In this document: positions 50,158 through 60,770 of the stretch, piece by piece
Layout: each line of letters starts with the position of its first letter
How positions within the stretch are numbered: the stretch's first letter is position 1
From: Gorsachius magnificus
Lineage: Eukaryota > Chordata > Aves > Pelecaniformes > Ardeidae
Reading direction: 5' to 3'
Assembly: GCA_034008185.1 (NCBI GenBank)
Contig: CM067109.1
Coordinates: 55,166,301 to 55,230,300 of the forward strand
Length of the DNA: 64,000 nt
Position numbers and translations under genes: made by a program
The notes under the pieces: model-generated
What the model was told of the DNA's origin: nothing
The model's database searches: none
Seen by the model: the letters and a program-made list of their open reading frames with translations, nothing else

Positions 50158-52924
50158 TATCCACTACTTTTACATATCCTGAGGTCGAAGCAGCCTAGAG
50201 AGATTGATGGAGCTCTGGCATCAGTCCAGCAGCGGTGTGTTTCTCATGCATGAAAATCAAAAACAGGAAACTGAAATTTGACAATTGGCAGTAATATCAG
50301 CGACCTCTGTAATAAATATAACAGGATGGTCTTCAATAATTTAATGGAATGTCGGGTATTCCATAATGAAAAATCAGCCATGTGAGAGTGTGTGTATATA
50401 GCTTTGTGAGATTCTGTATATATGTGTTTTTAGATGTGTAGACATACAGCTGCAAACACCAATATACAATTTATTTTATTTACAGACCAGAAAGTCATAA
50501 AAGTTATCTCTGATGAGATTAGTTGTATTATTTCTCTGCTAATGCAGGAAAGGTAGTAAAATTAAAAGGCTGTCATGTTCACACCGTTAGGTAAGAATGC
50601 ACACATGTACACGTGTATGTAAATATATGTATTTCTTCTAACCTTACAATATGAGTCACAAGGCTTCACTCTAAGAATCATTCATACAGCCTGCTAGGGA
50701 CAGGTCTCTGAAGGATCACACAAAGAGAAGACTTTCATATTCTTAATAATTATATTGCATGTAGTTGCACAACAGGGTTTGACAGCTCCTGCTTTGTACC
50801 TTTTCAAAAACTAGCAGCTGATCTGCATTTTTAGCAGTTACAAACTACAGATTAATCCTGCTTTCAACAACAGTCCTATCTCCTATTCCTGGTCATATGC
50901 AGCAAGAGAGAATGCTAACCTTCTAATGTTTACTCTTGGTTGAACCTATCTGCTGCAGGCAGGTTATGGGGCTTTATAGACCAAATTTGAAAAGTAAACT
51001 TTATCAGCTCTCTCTGCTGAGTGCATCTAAACACAGAAATGCTGAAAGCAAGCTGAAAGTATCTGTCTAAAACTTGGTTAGCTAAGGCATACAAAAGTGA
51101 AGCTGACTCATCAAGGCACTCTGATCAGCAGTTACTGCAGAAGTACATGCTATAAAAAACTACAGGTAAAGCTGCTGCTCCTAATTACGCAACATACAGA
51201 CCATGTTATAGTCAATGTTATGTTCGCTGCCATTTCTCCTATGTGGCTTTAACTGTCTGGGTTCATTTCCTTTCCTCTTGTACTTGCTATCTTCCAATCA
51301 CGCAGAAAACCAGTAACAGTTCATGCAGTCCCACCATAGGGCTGGAGCATTCTGGCACCTCAACCCATGGCTCAGATAGGGGAATATGGAAGAAACTGAG
51401 GCATTTGGATGCAAAACCAGCACTCCAGCTGGTGACCAGATGACCCTATAGAGAGAAAAATGCTCCATGACATGTCCCTTCCACAAAGCAGGGGGACATA
51501 GTAAGACTGAAAAAATGCACCTTGTATATGGAACCATTGCATATGCTCTGAAGGTGTGATTACAAATATCAGACCTGAGTTAGACTTAGGAGAACTCTGG
51601 AATTGCCTGTCATGGATGCAGGTATGGAGCTGCTGGGAAGACCTCTTTTAACTTTGGAGCTGCATCACTGCTGGCAGTATTCAGCTACATATTACTTCTG
51701 AAATAAAAATAAATCCCATCTCCTATAGGGATTAAGAAATCAAGAAGAAGGGAAGGGTGGAGTATCTTTCTACCAGACACTTTAAAAGCTGAAGAAGAAA
51801 AACTCCCCTACTACTCAGGGTCTTCTTTACTATCTTAGGAAGACCATGCATGGTCTGAGGCACAGACTCCTTCCCTTTAACAGTCCATGATGAAGTGTTT
51901 TGTGTAAAAGATGCCATGTGACCTGTTGAGCTTTATGTTGTAATGCAGCTGCTTTAAAAAAGCTCACAGTTTTAATGGCCATAGTAAACAGAATATCTTA
52001 CTTAAATCTCATAGCAAAAGGCTATGAGGGGCTTTAAAGTAGATCAAAGAGATTGCAAGGAACTACTGCAAGCTATTTTTCTATTTTAGAGCTTTTTGTG
52101 ACTATGAAGACTCTATTCTCAGAAATTCAGACTCGTAAAGAATAGCTGCTTGTGAAGTGTATTTACTAAGAAAGGATAAGAAGCCTCTAGATTTACCCAA
52201 ATCTAGGGACATGCTTAGGCTGTTTTCTTGTCAAGTTTTTTGAAAATATTTGAATATATTATTTTTCACTACTGGCTTCAGCTGGGACTATAACAGGAAA
52301 TTCTGATAAAATGAGAGAGGCTCTCCTCATGGTATTTCTGGACATAAACTGTAATAGAAGTGCCAGAGATTTTACAGGAGAGACTGATTTTATGATATTT
52401 CCTTCTAAATTTTATTATTTTATGGAGTTCAATAATGTCCTGGGTGCTTCAAGTACAGGTGAGATGAATAGCGCACAAAAAAACCAAAAATGGCTTTTGT
52501 CCCAAGGTGCTTCAAATCTGATTTCATGCAATGGCAAGAAGAAAGACAATAATAAAATGGAATTAAATGGGAAAAGACAGAGACTAGATAATTATGACTG
52601 TCTAATAGTTCAGTGATGGCATACATGCTTCACAGTATTTATCTGTAAACCTGCAAATTCTCCTGTAAAATATGAGTACGTTTTCAGGAAAAAAGAAAAA
52701 CCAAATGCTTTACATTTGTTTGGGGGTTTTCTTTCCATTATATATGCACTTCTGTCTTTACAGAGATAAACCTCTGAGCCCAGGGTCCCCAAAGCTACCA
52801 AGAATGCGCAGCCATTTCTACTGAAGTGGGCTTGGAAAGGAGACTCCTGGCATCACTGATACCAGCCATCTTATTTGACAAACCACCAGTTTATTAGGAG
52901 TTCTCACAAACATTTTGGAATTAA
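50158..52924. other. unique non-coding stretch
   Basis: No gene or element recognised. The plus-strand frame 52,311-52,616 (101 codons) is unsupported. Confidence 0.4.
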
Positions 52925-53395
52925 TAAGGGTTTCCACAGAAAGGCTCTTCTACCCTATCATTGCTCTTATAGTCAGAAAATACCTTCTGTTTTCCATACC
53001 CATCACTAGCCATGGACACTTTTAGACTCCTCTTATATATCTTTTCCATTCCACATCCTCTCCATTTGTCTGATCATCCTGCTAGTGTGAATTGCCCAAA
53101 ATTCTAGATAGGGGATAAGCATGCACAGTGCAATGCCATTAGTATTTCTCCGTCTGTGCTCATGATGTGCCCAAAGATAACATAGTGAAATCAAGTTGTT
53201 ACTGCATAGCTGACAACCTGCAGATCATGAACAGTTACTATACAGATGCCTTTTCCACACGTATGACACTGCCAATTTATTGCTCTGGTTCTTAAGATCA
53301 TTGAGCTCTTCCCTTACAATGTTCTGATCAGCCTCTTCCTTGGCATATCCCCCCATTGAATGTCATCAGTGAATTTCTTTAGCAATGACTTTTTT
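52925..53395 (-). mobile_element. very old CR1-like LINE relic
   Basis: Read on the minus strand it follows the order of CR1 ORF2. On the plus strand the signposts are 'gtctgatcatcctgctag', 'attgcccaaaattctag' and 'gaatgtcatcagtgaattt'. The last corresponds to the LINE block encoding the F-A-D-D region. The reading frame is destroyed. The match is by pattern order and not strong identity. Confidence 0.5.
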
Positions 53396-53838
53396 TTTTT
53401 TTGTGAGCTCATTACTGAAAAACTTAAGTAATATAAAATTTATTGCAAGATTCTTGAATAATTCCTCATGTAACATCACATATTCAACACAGTGTGCTCT
53501 GTTAAAGAATTTCTCAACCAATGTGCAAAATTTTACAAGTCCCAAATGACATTAGGTAATTACTAACGTGGAAGTGTCTAAGTAACTTTGAAAAAAAAGG
53601 AACTCTTTTTTTTTTTTTTTTTTTCATTTAACCAACAACCAATTCTCTAAAGAAGACACTACAGCCTTGCATTCTGGCAGCGTGCTGTTCTCAAATAGGA
53701 AAAAAAATCTCTTGTTAATACCACCATATTCCATGTGCCAGGTCAGGGCAGCACCTTGTAATAACAACATAATGGGGGCATAGTGTAGGGAATTGTGACA
53801 GTGGGCCTGAGGGAAATAAGTTAGAATGACAGGATAGG

Positions 53839-53873
<35 letters not shown>

Positions 53874-54298
53874 AACAGTTTTGCCTGAGGGAGAGAGGAA
53901 GGTGCTTCTGTCAAAACCAGAGAGACACCAAAACTGCATTTTCATTTTTCTGACTCACTCTGTTTCTTGTTACCTGATTTTTTTCAGGATCGTTACATCT
54001 TTTCAGGACACTGCTACAGTTCATATAACAAGTAGAGGAAAAATAGTGACATTACCAAAATATTTTAGTATGACATACTTTGCTAGCAGAGAAACAAACA
54101 GGAAAGAGACAATTTTATTTCCACAGCTAATTTTAACTTTCCAGACTTGGAAACTTTCAGAAATTCTGCCCCCTACTTCTGTGGTCCTCTGCTTTGCCTT
54201 ATACAACTTAGATGTTCTTCTGATCACACCTTCTAAGACTTTTGAAGTTTTTCCTGGTTATTCTTGTCCTCCTCTAGAGGCTTTCATTCAAAAAGTTT
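53396..54298. other. unique non-coding stretch with simple repeats
   Basis: Holds a T-run at about 53,606-53,624 and an uninterrupted TA array at about 53,840-53,868. No gene. The isoleucine/tyrosine frames on the minus strand are products of the TA array. Confidence 0.6.
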
Positions 54299-54799
54299 TT
54301 CTGGGCTCCCCAGTTCAAGAAGGATGAGGAACTCCTACAGAGTCCAGAGGAAGGCTACAAAGGTGATAAAGGGACTGAAGCATCTCTCCTATGAGGAAAG
54401 GCTGAGAGAGCTGGGCTTGTCTAGCCTGAAGAAGAGAAGACTGAGAGGGGATCTCATCAACACGTACAAATACCTTAAGGGTGGATGTCATGAGGATGGA
54501 GCCAGACTCTTCTCGGTGGTGCCCAGTGACAGAACAAGGGGTAATGGACACAAACTGAAACATAAGGGGTTTCAGTTGAATATGAGGAAGAACTTCTTTA
54601 CTTTGAGGGTGACAGAGCACTGGAACAGGCTGCTCAGGGGGGTTGTGGAGTCTCCTTCTCTGGAGCTACCCAAAGCCCACCTGGATGAAGTCCTGTGCAA
54701 CCTGCTGTAGGTGAACCTGCTTTAGGAGGGGGGTTGGACTAGATGATCTCCTGAGGTCCCTTCCAACCCCTGCTGTTCCATGATTCTGTGATTCTGTGA
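54299..54799 (+). mobile_element. CR1 LINE, 5'-truncated 3' end (subfamily B)
   Basis: Starts at 'ttctgggctccccagttc' and ends with two ATTCTGTG tail units. The open frame to 54,710 encodes the ORF2 C-terminus with [37 protein letters not shown] and [18 protein letters not shown]. It carries more substitutions than the 24.3 and 32.0 kb copies, so it is an earlier insertion of the same branch. Confidence 0.95.
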
Positions 54800-56121
54800 A
54801 ATATGGAGAATAAGAACCCTGTATATATGTATGCAAATGTGTCTTAATGTCATTGACAGTTGATAATATACTGTCAGCTACAAAGAATTAAATTGAAGGC
54901 TATGTTATGGAGGAAATGGGACAATAGCAGTATGAGGCATGGGGCCGTTGGGCAAACGCTCAGCATGGTTCCTGACACCATGCAACCGTAGCACCAGGGA
55001 GAAGGCAGCAGTCTCACAGGAATGTGTTGGCAAGGAGAATGGGATACTATGTCGTGCTACTCTCTAGGCCTCCAGGGAGCCCCTGGCCCTGCAGCACCCT
55101 GACACTTCCAGAGAATGAAGCCATATAGCTGTTACAAAGACTTGGACCTAGCTTATTACAGTGGGTAAACAGAGGAGAAGTGGTCTAACATGAGTAAGAG
55201 TAGTAGGACCTGATGTTTAACTTAGAAAGCAGTGAAAGTAGTAAAATGGATAAAAAGAGGATGAAATATAGTCTGTCATGTTATTTGGAAACCTGCTGAC
55301 TGCATTACTTGGGCACTACTGGATTTTGGTGGTAATGTCTCTTTTCTTGATCCAGACCAAGATGGACCAAAGAGGTAGGTTTTGAACTTGGACATGATAG
55401 CTAATTCAGAAATCTTCCATTTCTCCAAGCATGAGTCCATGTACTGGATTCCTTGCCATACCATATGAGCACCTGCAACAGTGCACCAAACCATGTGAGC
55501 CTAACAGCACCTGCTCTTTCTCCACCTGCCTCTTTACTGGATTAGAAAACATATCTGCACTGGACGAAGTTGCAGAGAGAGAGAAAAAAAATATATATAA
55601 AAATAGATACACATATCTATTTATTGATAGTTGAATTGTGTATTTAAGGGGAAAGCTGGTGAGCTCTGTTTATAATGCTTGTATTTCTCAAGAGTTTTGA
55701 TTCTAACATTTTTGGGCCAACTCCTGAGAGATTTACAATACATCGTATTGTAGTAGGAGTAAAAGGAAGCATTTTGTGGGCAAAACAAATACTAAAAGAT
55801 ATAGCAGATATATGGCCCAGATAGGAAAGTATTGCTCCTATGACTAGTGTCACTAGCTTTAAAAAGACTCCTTTTGAGAGTACGAATATCAGTTAAGGGC
55901 CTTACTGTGGTCAAAGAGCAGAGAGCTTATTGTGTTCTTACTGTATGCAGTTCTGCACCACAGATGATCTGCATTAGGCTATAGAGCCAGATTCATATCT
56001 TCACTTACAAAGATATGAAACCCTCCATTTCTTTATGGAACCCACAACAGAATCCACAACAAAAAATTTATGCATACCTATAGAGTGAAACCAGAAAATA
56101 AGTTTAGATTTGGAAAAAAGG
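54800..56121. other. unique non-coding stretch
   Basis: No gene recognised. A short ATATATAA run lies near 55,590-55,600. Confidence 0.4.
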
Positions 56122-56758
56122 ACAGATGAAAGGGATCTGGGCTGCTGGTGGACAGGAGAATCAATGTGAGTCAGCAGTGTGCCCTGGCAGCTAGGAGGGC
56201 AAAACACATCCTGGGGTGCAGCAAACGCAGCATCACCATTTGGTCAAAAGAGGCAATTATCCCACTTGTATTTAGTGATGGTGTGGCCTCACCTTGAGCA
56301 CTGTGTGCAGTTCTGGGCCACAAAATTTAGGAATGATGTCAAAGTACTTGAATGCATCCAGAGGAGGACAAAAAAGCTGCTGGAAGGGCTGGAAGGCATG
56401 TCCTGTGAGAAGCAGCTGAGGACTCTGGTCTTGTGTAGTTTGGAGAGAAGCGCACTGAGGGGCAACCTCATTGCTCTCTACAGCTTCCTGAGGAAGGGAA
56501 AGGGAGACGGAGGTTCTGATCTTTTCTTCCTGGGATCTGGTGATTAGGAATCACTTCTTTACCAAGAGGGTGGTCAAACACTGGAACAGGCTTCCTAGAG
56601 AGGTGGTCAATGCCCCAAGCCTGTCAGTGCCTTAAAAAGAGGCATTTGGTCAATGGCCTTCGTAATATTCTTCAAGTTTTCATTGGCCCTTGAAGTGGCC
56701 AGGCAGTTGGACTAGATGATTGTTGCAAGACCTTTCCAACAGGAACTGTTCTATTCCA
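56122..56758 (+). mobile_element. older CR1 LINE fragment (third subfamily)
   Basis: The plus-strand frame 56,179-56,547 keeps ORF2 C-terminal signatures (VWPHLEHCVQFWATKFRND, LCSLERSALRGNL). The 3' half is shifted ('tggaacaggcttcctagag'). The 3' end reads 'gttggactagatgattgttg' and lacks the A and B hallmarks. Its tail meets the tail of the next CR1 head-on. Confidence 0.9.
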
Positions 56759-57229
56759 TTCATAGAATCATAGAATCATAGAATGTTTTGGGCTGGAAGG
56801 GACCCTTAGAGGTCATCTAGTCCAACCCCCTTGCAGTGAGCAGGGACACCGCTAACTAGATCAAGTTGCTCAGAGCCCTGTCCAACCTGGCCTTGAATGT
56901 TCCCAGGGATGGGGCCTGCACTTCCTCTCTGGGCAACCTGTTCCAGTGTTTCACCACCCTCGTTGTAAAGAATTTCTTCCTTATATCCAGTCTAAACCTA
57001 CCCTGCTTCAGTTTAAAACCATTACCCCTTGTCCTGACACAGCTGGCCCTACTAAAAAGATTTTCCCCATCTTTCCTATAGGCCCCCTTTAGATACTGAA
57101 AGGCCGTAATCAGGTCTCCCCGCAGCCTTCTCTTCTCCAGACTGAAGAAGCCCAACTCCCTCAGCCTGTCCTCATAGGAGAGGTGCTCCAGCCCTCGGAT
57201 CATTTTTGTAGCCCTCCTCTGGACCTGCT
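56759..57229 (-). mobile_element. CR1 LINE, 5'-truncated 3' end (subfamily A)
   Basis: Three perfect 'catagaat' tail units open the element on the plus strand. The minus-strand frame 56,856-57,203 (115 codons) encodes the subfamily A ORF2 C-terminus, starting at [17 protein letters not shown] and ending SNLI. It appears to have inserted at the 3' tail of the older CR1 on its left, giving a tail-to-tail pair. Confidence 0.95.
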
Positions 57230-58196
57230 AGTAAATGTTTGTGCAAGCTGCTGAACCGAACAGAAGCACAAAGTGGTTTTCTGACATTGCAGCTTCTGGA
57301 AGCTGTTGCACCTTTGCAAACCTTTGCTATATTTCCCACTGGCAATGTTTTCTCTTTCAGGACTTCAGAGGGAATCTCTTCCACCTGGTTCTGTTCTATT
57401 CTACTCTGTTTTATTCTATTCTATTCTACTCTGCTCTTTATATACCATTGGGAGGAAGGAGGAATCAAAATGCTGTTCTACTGTCCCTGTTTAGGCTAAA
57501 ATTACTCTTTTCTGTAGTGGCAACAACAAAACTGTGGACTGTATTTCTGAAAGATACAAAACATATCTTGAATACAATACTGATCAGTATTGTATAATGT
57601 ACAAACAATACAATATTGTATCATTCTGTTTAGGACATTTTGCAGAACAGTTCATGTATTTGATGTTCCTAAAAGTATTTGACTATTTTCTAGCTTGACT
57701 GGGCCTCAAATTGTGAGTGAAAAATCTATACAATGGTAGGGTATTTTGGCCCTTGAGTTTTGAAGTCCCATATAAACCCTGCATGGAAATAAGAGTGTAA
57801 AGATAATATAACTTTCTAGAAACAGACACACTGTTGTCAAATATATAACAAATAAGTTATGGAGGTTCCAGTGTTAGACCTTAGTTCTCTCTACTCCTTT
57901 AAAGAGCTCTATTGCATGTTACTATATTCCTCAAGAGGACAAGCTGAAAGAGAGTGGTATCGCATGTATAACTAAGTTAGGATCCTGTTGTCTGGTCTAT
58001 GGAAAATTTCCTTAAGTACTTGTAGTAACAGTTTTCTTATGGTTTGTTGGAAAGCTTGCAAATGCTTACACTGGAATATTAATGTCCCAACAACATGCAA
58101 AATAAAAATATTAATCTTCCTTTTTAAAAATTGGCTTTTGACTCTTTAGAATTTGCAAACATACTTCCTTCATAATATTTTTTCTTCATGGTCCTG
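57230..58196. other. unique spacer with (TTCTA)n tract
   Basis: Contains an imperfect TTCTA repeat at about 57,389-57,436. The frames across it (57,235-57,597) are artefacts. No gene seen. Confidence 0.5.
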
Positions 58197-58411
58197 TGTG
58201 GAGGAGTGGCTGAGTGAGAATGGGCATGATTTAGTCCCATTCAACAGCCACTGCTCTTAAACAGATGTGGGCGGAACTATGAGCGGAAGAGAAGGTGAAG
58301 CCCGTCCGTCAGACAGATGATCCGTCCCAGTCACAGTAGCGATGTAGGTGTGTGTATAACGGTGTTCTACCAATCACAGTGTGACGTGTGTGTATGTTAT
58401 TGTTTTCTGCC

Positions 58412-58418
58412 TATATAT
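58412..58418 (+). promoter_or_regulatory. ERV LTR TATA box
   Basis: TATATAT in a CCTATATATGC context within the U3 end of the LTR. It lies just upstream of the polyadenylation hexamer. Confidence 0.65.
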
Positions 58419-58435
58419 GCTTTTGTTAGCTGCGC

Positions 58436-58441
58436 AATAAA
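58436..58441 (+). promoter_or_regulatory. ERV LTR polyadenylation signal AATAAA
   Basis: AATAAA in the context GCGCAATAAAGGAG, between the TATA box and U5. Confidence 0.7.
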
Positions 58442-58504
58442 GGAGAACGACCATACGCATATTGAGATTCATCGTTACTCGGGGTCCGTCTCCCACCCCG
58501 ACAT

Positions 58505-58519
58505 CTGGTAGCAGAGGAT
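58505..58519 (+). other. primer-binding site, initiator methionine tRNA type
   Basis: TGGTAGCAGAGGATG lies 2 bp after the LTR end. It is complementary over 15 bases to the 3' end, including CCA, of vertebrate initiator tRNA-Met as I recall that sequence. It does not match the tRNA-Trp site used by avian leukosis-type viruses or the tRNA-Leu site that names ERVL. A tRNA alignment would settle it. Confidence 0.75.
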
Positions 58520-58565
58520 GACCAGAGGTCGATAGTTCAGCTGGACTGAGTTCTCCGAGACTGCG

Positions 58566-58571
58566 GTAAGC
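58566..58571 (+). promoter_or_regulatory. putative major splice donor in ERV leader
   Basis: CTGCG|GTAAGC fits the 5' splice-site consensus well. It lies between the primer-binding site and the gag start, where simple retroviruses place the donor for env mRNA. Confidence 0.5.
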
Positions 58572-58680
58572 AGCTAGAGGAGGGGAGTGGGAAAAACACA
58601 GCTGAGAGAAGTGCTACTCGGGAACAAGAAGCGCGGTAGACAACGGTTGTGGGGTCGCTCCCCACCTCTCAGGCGCAGAT

Positions 58681-59503
58681 ATGGAAACAGAAGCTGCGGC
58701 CACTTTGCTCACTGGTATTCTCTCTAAGAGAGGAATTGAAGCTCAGACGAAGCAGTTGATTAAATTAATCAAACTAGGACAGCGATGGGGTCATTTTTTC
58801 TGACACACCCATGCTGTTTTCTGTCTCAGAATGGCTGGACCATGGAGAGACGATGTGGCAAAAAACAATTGAAGGGAACGAAAAAGAAGAGAAGGAGGTA
58901 AAAGCTGTTCGTGAATTGTGGAATACTGTATTAGAAACTTTAAAGAACATGAAAGCAGAAGGAGAAGTAGCTTGCGCTGCTGCACAAATGTTAAATCCCA
59001 ATCCAACTTTAGAGAAACTTAGGGACGCTGAACATAAGTCAGGGCCTTTGGCATGATTTTTTGGACTCTCCGCTGTAAAAGGGATGACTGGGACTACTTG
59101 TAAAACTGTTGCTGAGATCCGTGCAAATGTTGAGTCCGTCTCTCTCCCACAAGAGGTGGCAGGTCCATCTGTTTTGCGGCGGGGTCCGGAGCAAACGGAA
59201 GTTGCCACCACCGAGTCCCAGGGGAGGTGTGAGCTGCATACGGAAGCAGTGCCCCAGGATACTCCTGAGGAGGAGTGGCCTGCGCCGCCTTCCACTACGG
59301 AAGGAGAGGGGGGTCGGCCTCTGCCCTCAGCTACACCTTTGTATCCACCGTCACCGCCTAAGCCAGGCCGACTTGAAACCTTTTTTGGGGTCGGACATCT
59401 GCGCCCCATAAAAAACATGACCAGCCAGCAGTGCAGGCGCCGCCGCAGCACCCACTATGGAACCATCAACACCCCCCCCACTGTGCCTACGATGGCACAG
59501 TGA
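58681..59503 (+). pseudogene. gag: ERV gag, first matrix-like module and proline-rich linker (broken)
   Basis: The ATG at 58,681 has a good initiation context (G at -3 and +4). The frame opens with 40 codons of matrix-like sequence, including ILSKRGIEAQTKQLIKLIKL, then hits TGA at 58,801. Homology continues in the next frame from about 58,805, so a one-base frameshift lies in or next to the T-run at 58,793-58,799. The second part contains a helix ending NMKAEGEVACAAAQML, a TGA at 59,054, then a proline-rich linker (about 59,084-59,500) with PLYPPSPP, reminiscent of late-domain regions. A further TGA ends it at 59,501. In simple retroviruses matrix binds the inner plasma membrane. This copy cannot give a full Gag. 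Confidence 0.75.
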
Positions 59504-60019
59504 TTTTATGAAAAGGACTTGGCTGTGGATCATCAAAAAAAAAAAGAAAAAAAAGAAGGGGGGAGCAGCCGAGACATGTTCCAGCATATTCTCTCTGTGA
59601 GAGAACTGAAATGTGATAAAAAGACTTTAAATCGCTTATTGCGATGGGGACAGTCACATGTTTTTTTTACCTCAGCTCGAGATGCTTTTGATTTAGTCTG
59701 CTGAGATAAGCTGGGAGACACGTTGTGGGATGAGGTCAGCAATGGGTCTAAGGAGGCTGTCGCTTTAAGTTCAGCATGGAAACTCATTACCGCAGTACTT
59801 AAAGATCTAAAAGCCGGAGGATCGGTAGCCACCTGTGCTGCTGAAGCACTAGATGCAAAAAACAACAATACAGAGGAACAGGAGGCTGAGTCAAAAACAA
59901 ACGAACCTATGATTATTGAAACAGTATTTCCCCCTCCGCCTGATATTCCACCTTTGCCAGAGACATTCTCTCCTGTTGAGGCGCAGGCGATTAGAGAAGA
60001 ATTGTGTAAGCAAAATTAA
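59504..60019 (+). pseudogene. gag: ERV gag, second matrix-like module (broken)
   Basis: Continues in the same frame as the linker. After a 31-nt purine tract (59,535-59,565) comes an ATG at 59,576 and a second matrix-like module: HILSVRELKCDKKTLNRLL, then after a TGA at 59,702 a block GDTLWDEVSNGSKEA and AVLKDLKAGGSVATCAAEAL. These blocks line up in order with ILSKRG..., GETMWQKTIEGNEKEE and KNMKAEGEVACAAAQML of the first module. The module ends in a proline run (PPPPDIPPLPE) and TAA at 60,017. Two related matrix-like modules in one gag are unusual. A junction between two viral genomes is the alternative. Confidence 0.7.
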
Positions 60020-60545
60020 GAAACACAAAAAATCATTCAGAAGTTAGCTGACTTGTCTCCAACTCGATCCGGAGATGGTCTGTGACGCAGATATGTTGTT
60101 CTTACGAACTGAGTTATCTAGGCATAATGCGGAAGAGCAAAAGTTGATACATTGATTGGCTCATCTGCCTGTGCGGGATGATGAGATTTTACCAGGGCTG
60201 AAAGAGTTATCAGAGCAAACGGCAAAAGTCGGAGAAGCCCTTAATGAAGGCCAGTATGCAGGAATGCGACCACTAATTGCGCCTGAACTAGAGGAAAAAC
60301 TAGGGAGGATAGCTGAAGAAGAGCAAAGAGAATTAGAATATTGGAGGAGGACATGTGATGAGAACCAGCCGCGGCAAGCTATGACCTCAGGGCCCGACTC
60401 ACAAAATTCCATCACTTTCCCTAATCCATAGGGCTCAGATAGGGACCCCCTGATCCTATTCAACGGTGACATGGAGTAATTCGAAATGCAATCATCGAAG
60501 GGGACTTTATGCCTAATGCTACTGCCTTCCCTGTTCAGGTGATAG
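60020..60545 (+). pseudogene. gag: ERV gag, helical linker to capsid start (broken)
   Basis: The frame shifts between about 60,050 and 60,075. The new frame encodes a charged, probably helical segment (LKELSEQTAKVGEALNEGQ, EEKLGRIAEEEQRELEYWRR) with TGA at 60,153 and TAG at 60,429. In another frame, 60,473-60,540 encodes IRNAIIEGDFMPNATAFPV. The AFPV type of motif marks the capsid N-terminus in betaretrovirus-like Gag proteins. Homology stops there. The rest of capsid, nucleocapsid, protease and pol are not seen. Confidence 0.6.
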
Positions 60546-60566
60546 GGTGACATTTTGAGTGATAGT

Positions 60567-60770
60567 GTCTGTCTTTTTAAGTAACCATTACGCGTGACAG
60601 AGCCCTGCTTTCCTGAGGATGGTGAAACACCTGCCTGCCCATGGGAAGTGGTGAATGAATTCCTTGCTTTGCTTTGCTTAGCTTGCATGTGTGGTTTTTG
60701 CTTTACCTATTAAACTGTCTTTATCTCAACCGGGGAGTGAGTGAATGGCTGCGTGGTGCTTACCACGACA
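60567..60770 (+). mobile_element. embedded LTR fragment of the 47.1 kb family
   Basis: About 204 bp matching the 3' half of the solo LTR at 47,102-47,674, including 'cctgcccatgggaagtgg', the ATTAAA context (60,709-60,714) and the ACCACGACA end. The U3 half is missing and an internal part of U5 is deleted relative to the solo LTR. It sits directly after the broken capsid start in the same orientation, so it marks either a later insertion with deletion or the joint of a recombination. Confidence 0.85.

Larger units (their letters stand above)
58197..58503 (+). mobile_element. 5' LTR of composite endogenous retrovirus
   Basis: About 307 bp, from TGTGGAGGAGTGG to CACCCCGACA, followed at once by a primer-binding site. 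It has a TATATAT promoter element (58,412-58,418) and an AATAAA polyadenylation signal (58,436-58,441) only 24 bp later, so the R region is short, as in alpharetrovirus- and ERVK-type LTRs. The 5' edge may be 2 bp to either side. The matching 3' LTR is beyond the window or deleted, so a target duplication cannot be checked. Confidence 0.8.

Noticed and set aside
58774..59451. 225-codon minus-strand frame opposite gag
   Set aside because: Antisense shadow of the gag region; the plus strand carries the recognisable matrix-like blocks and signals.
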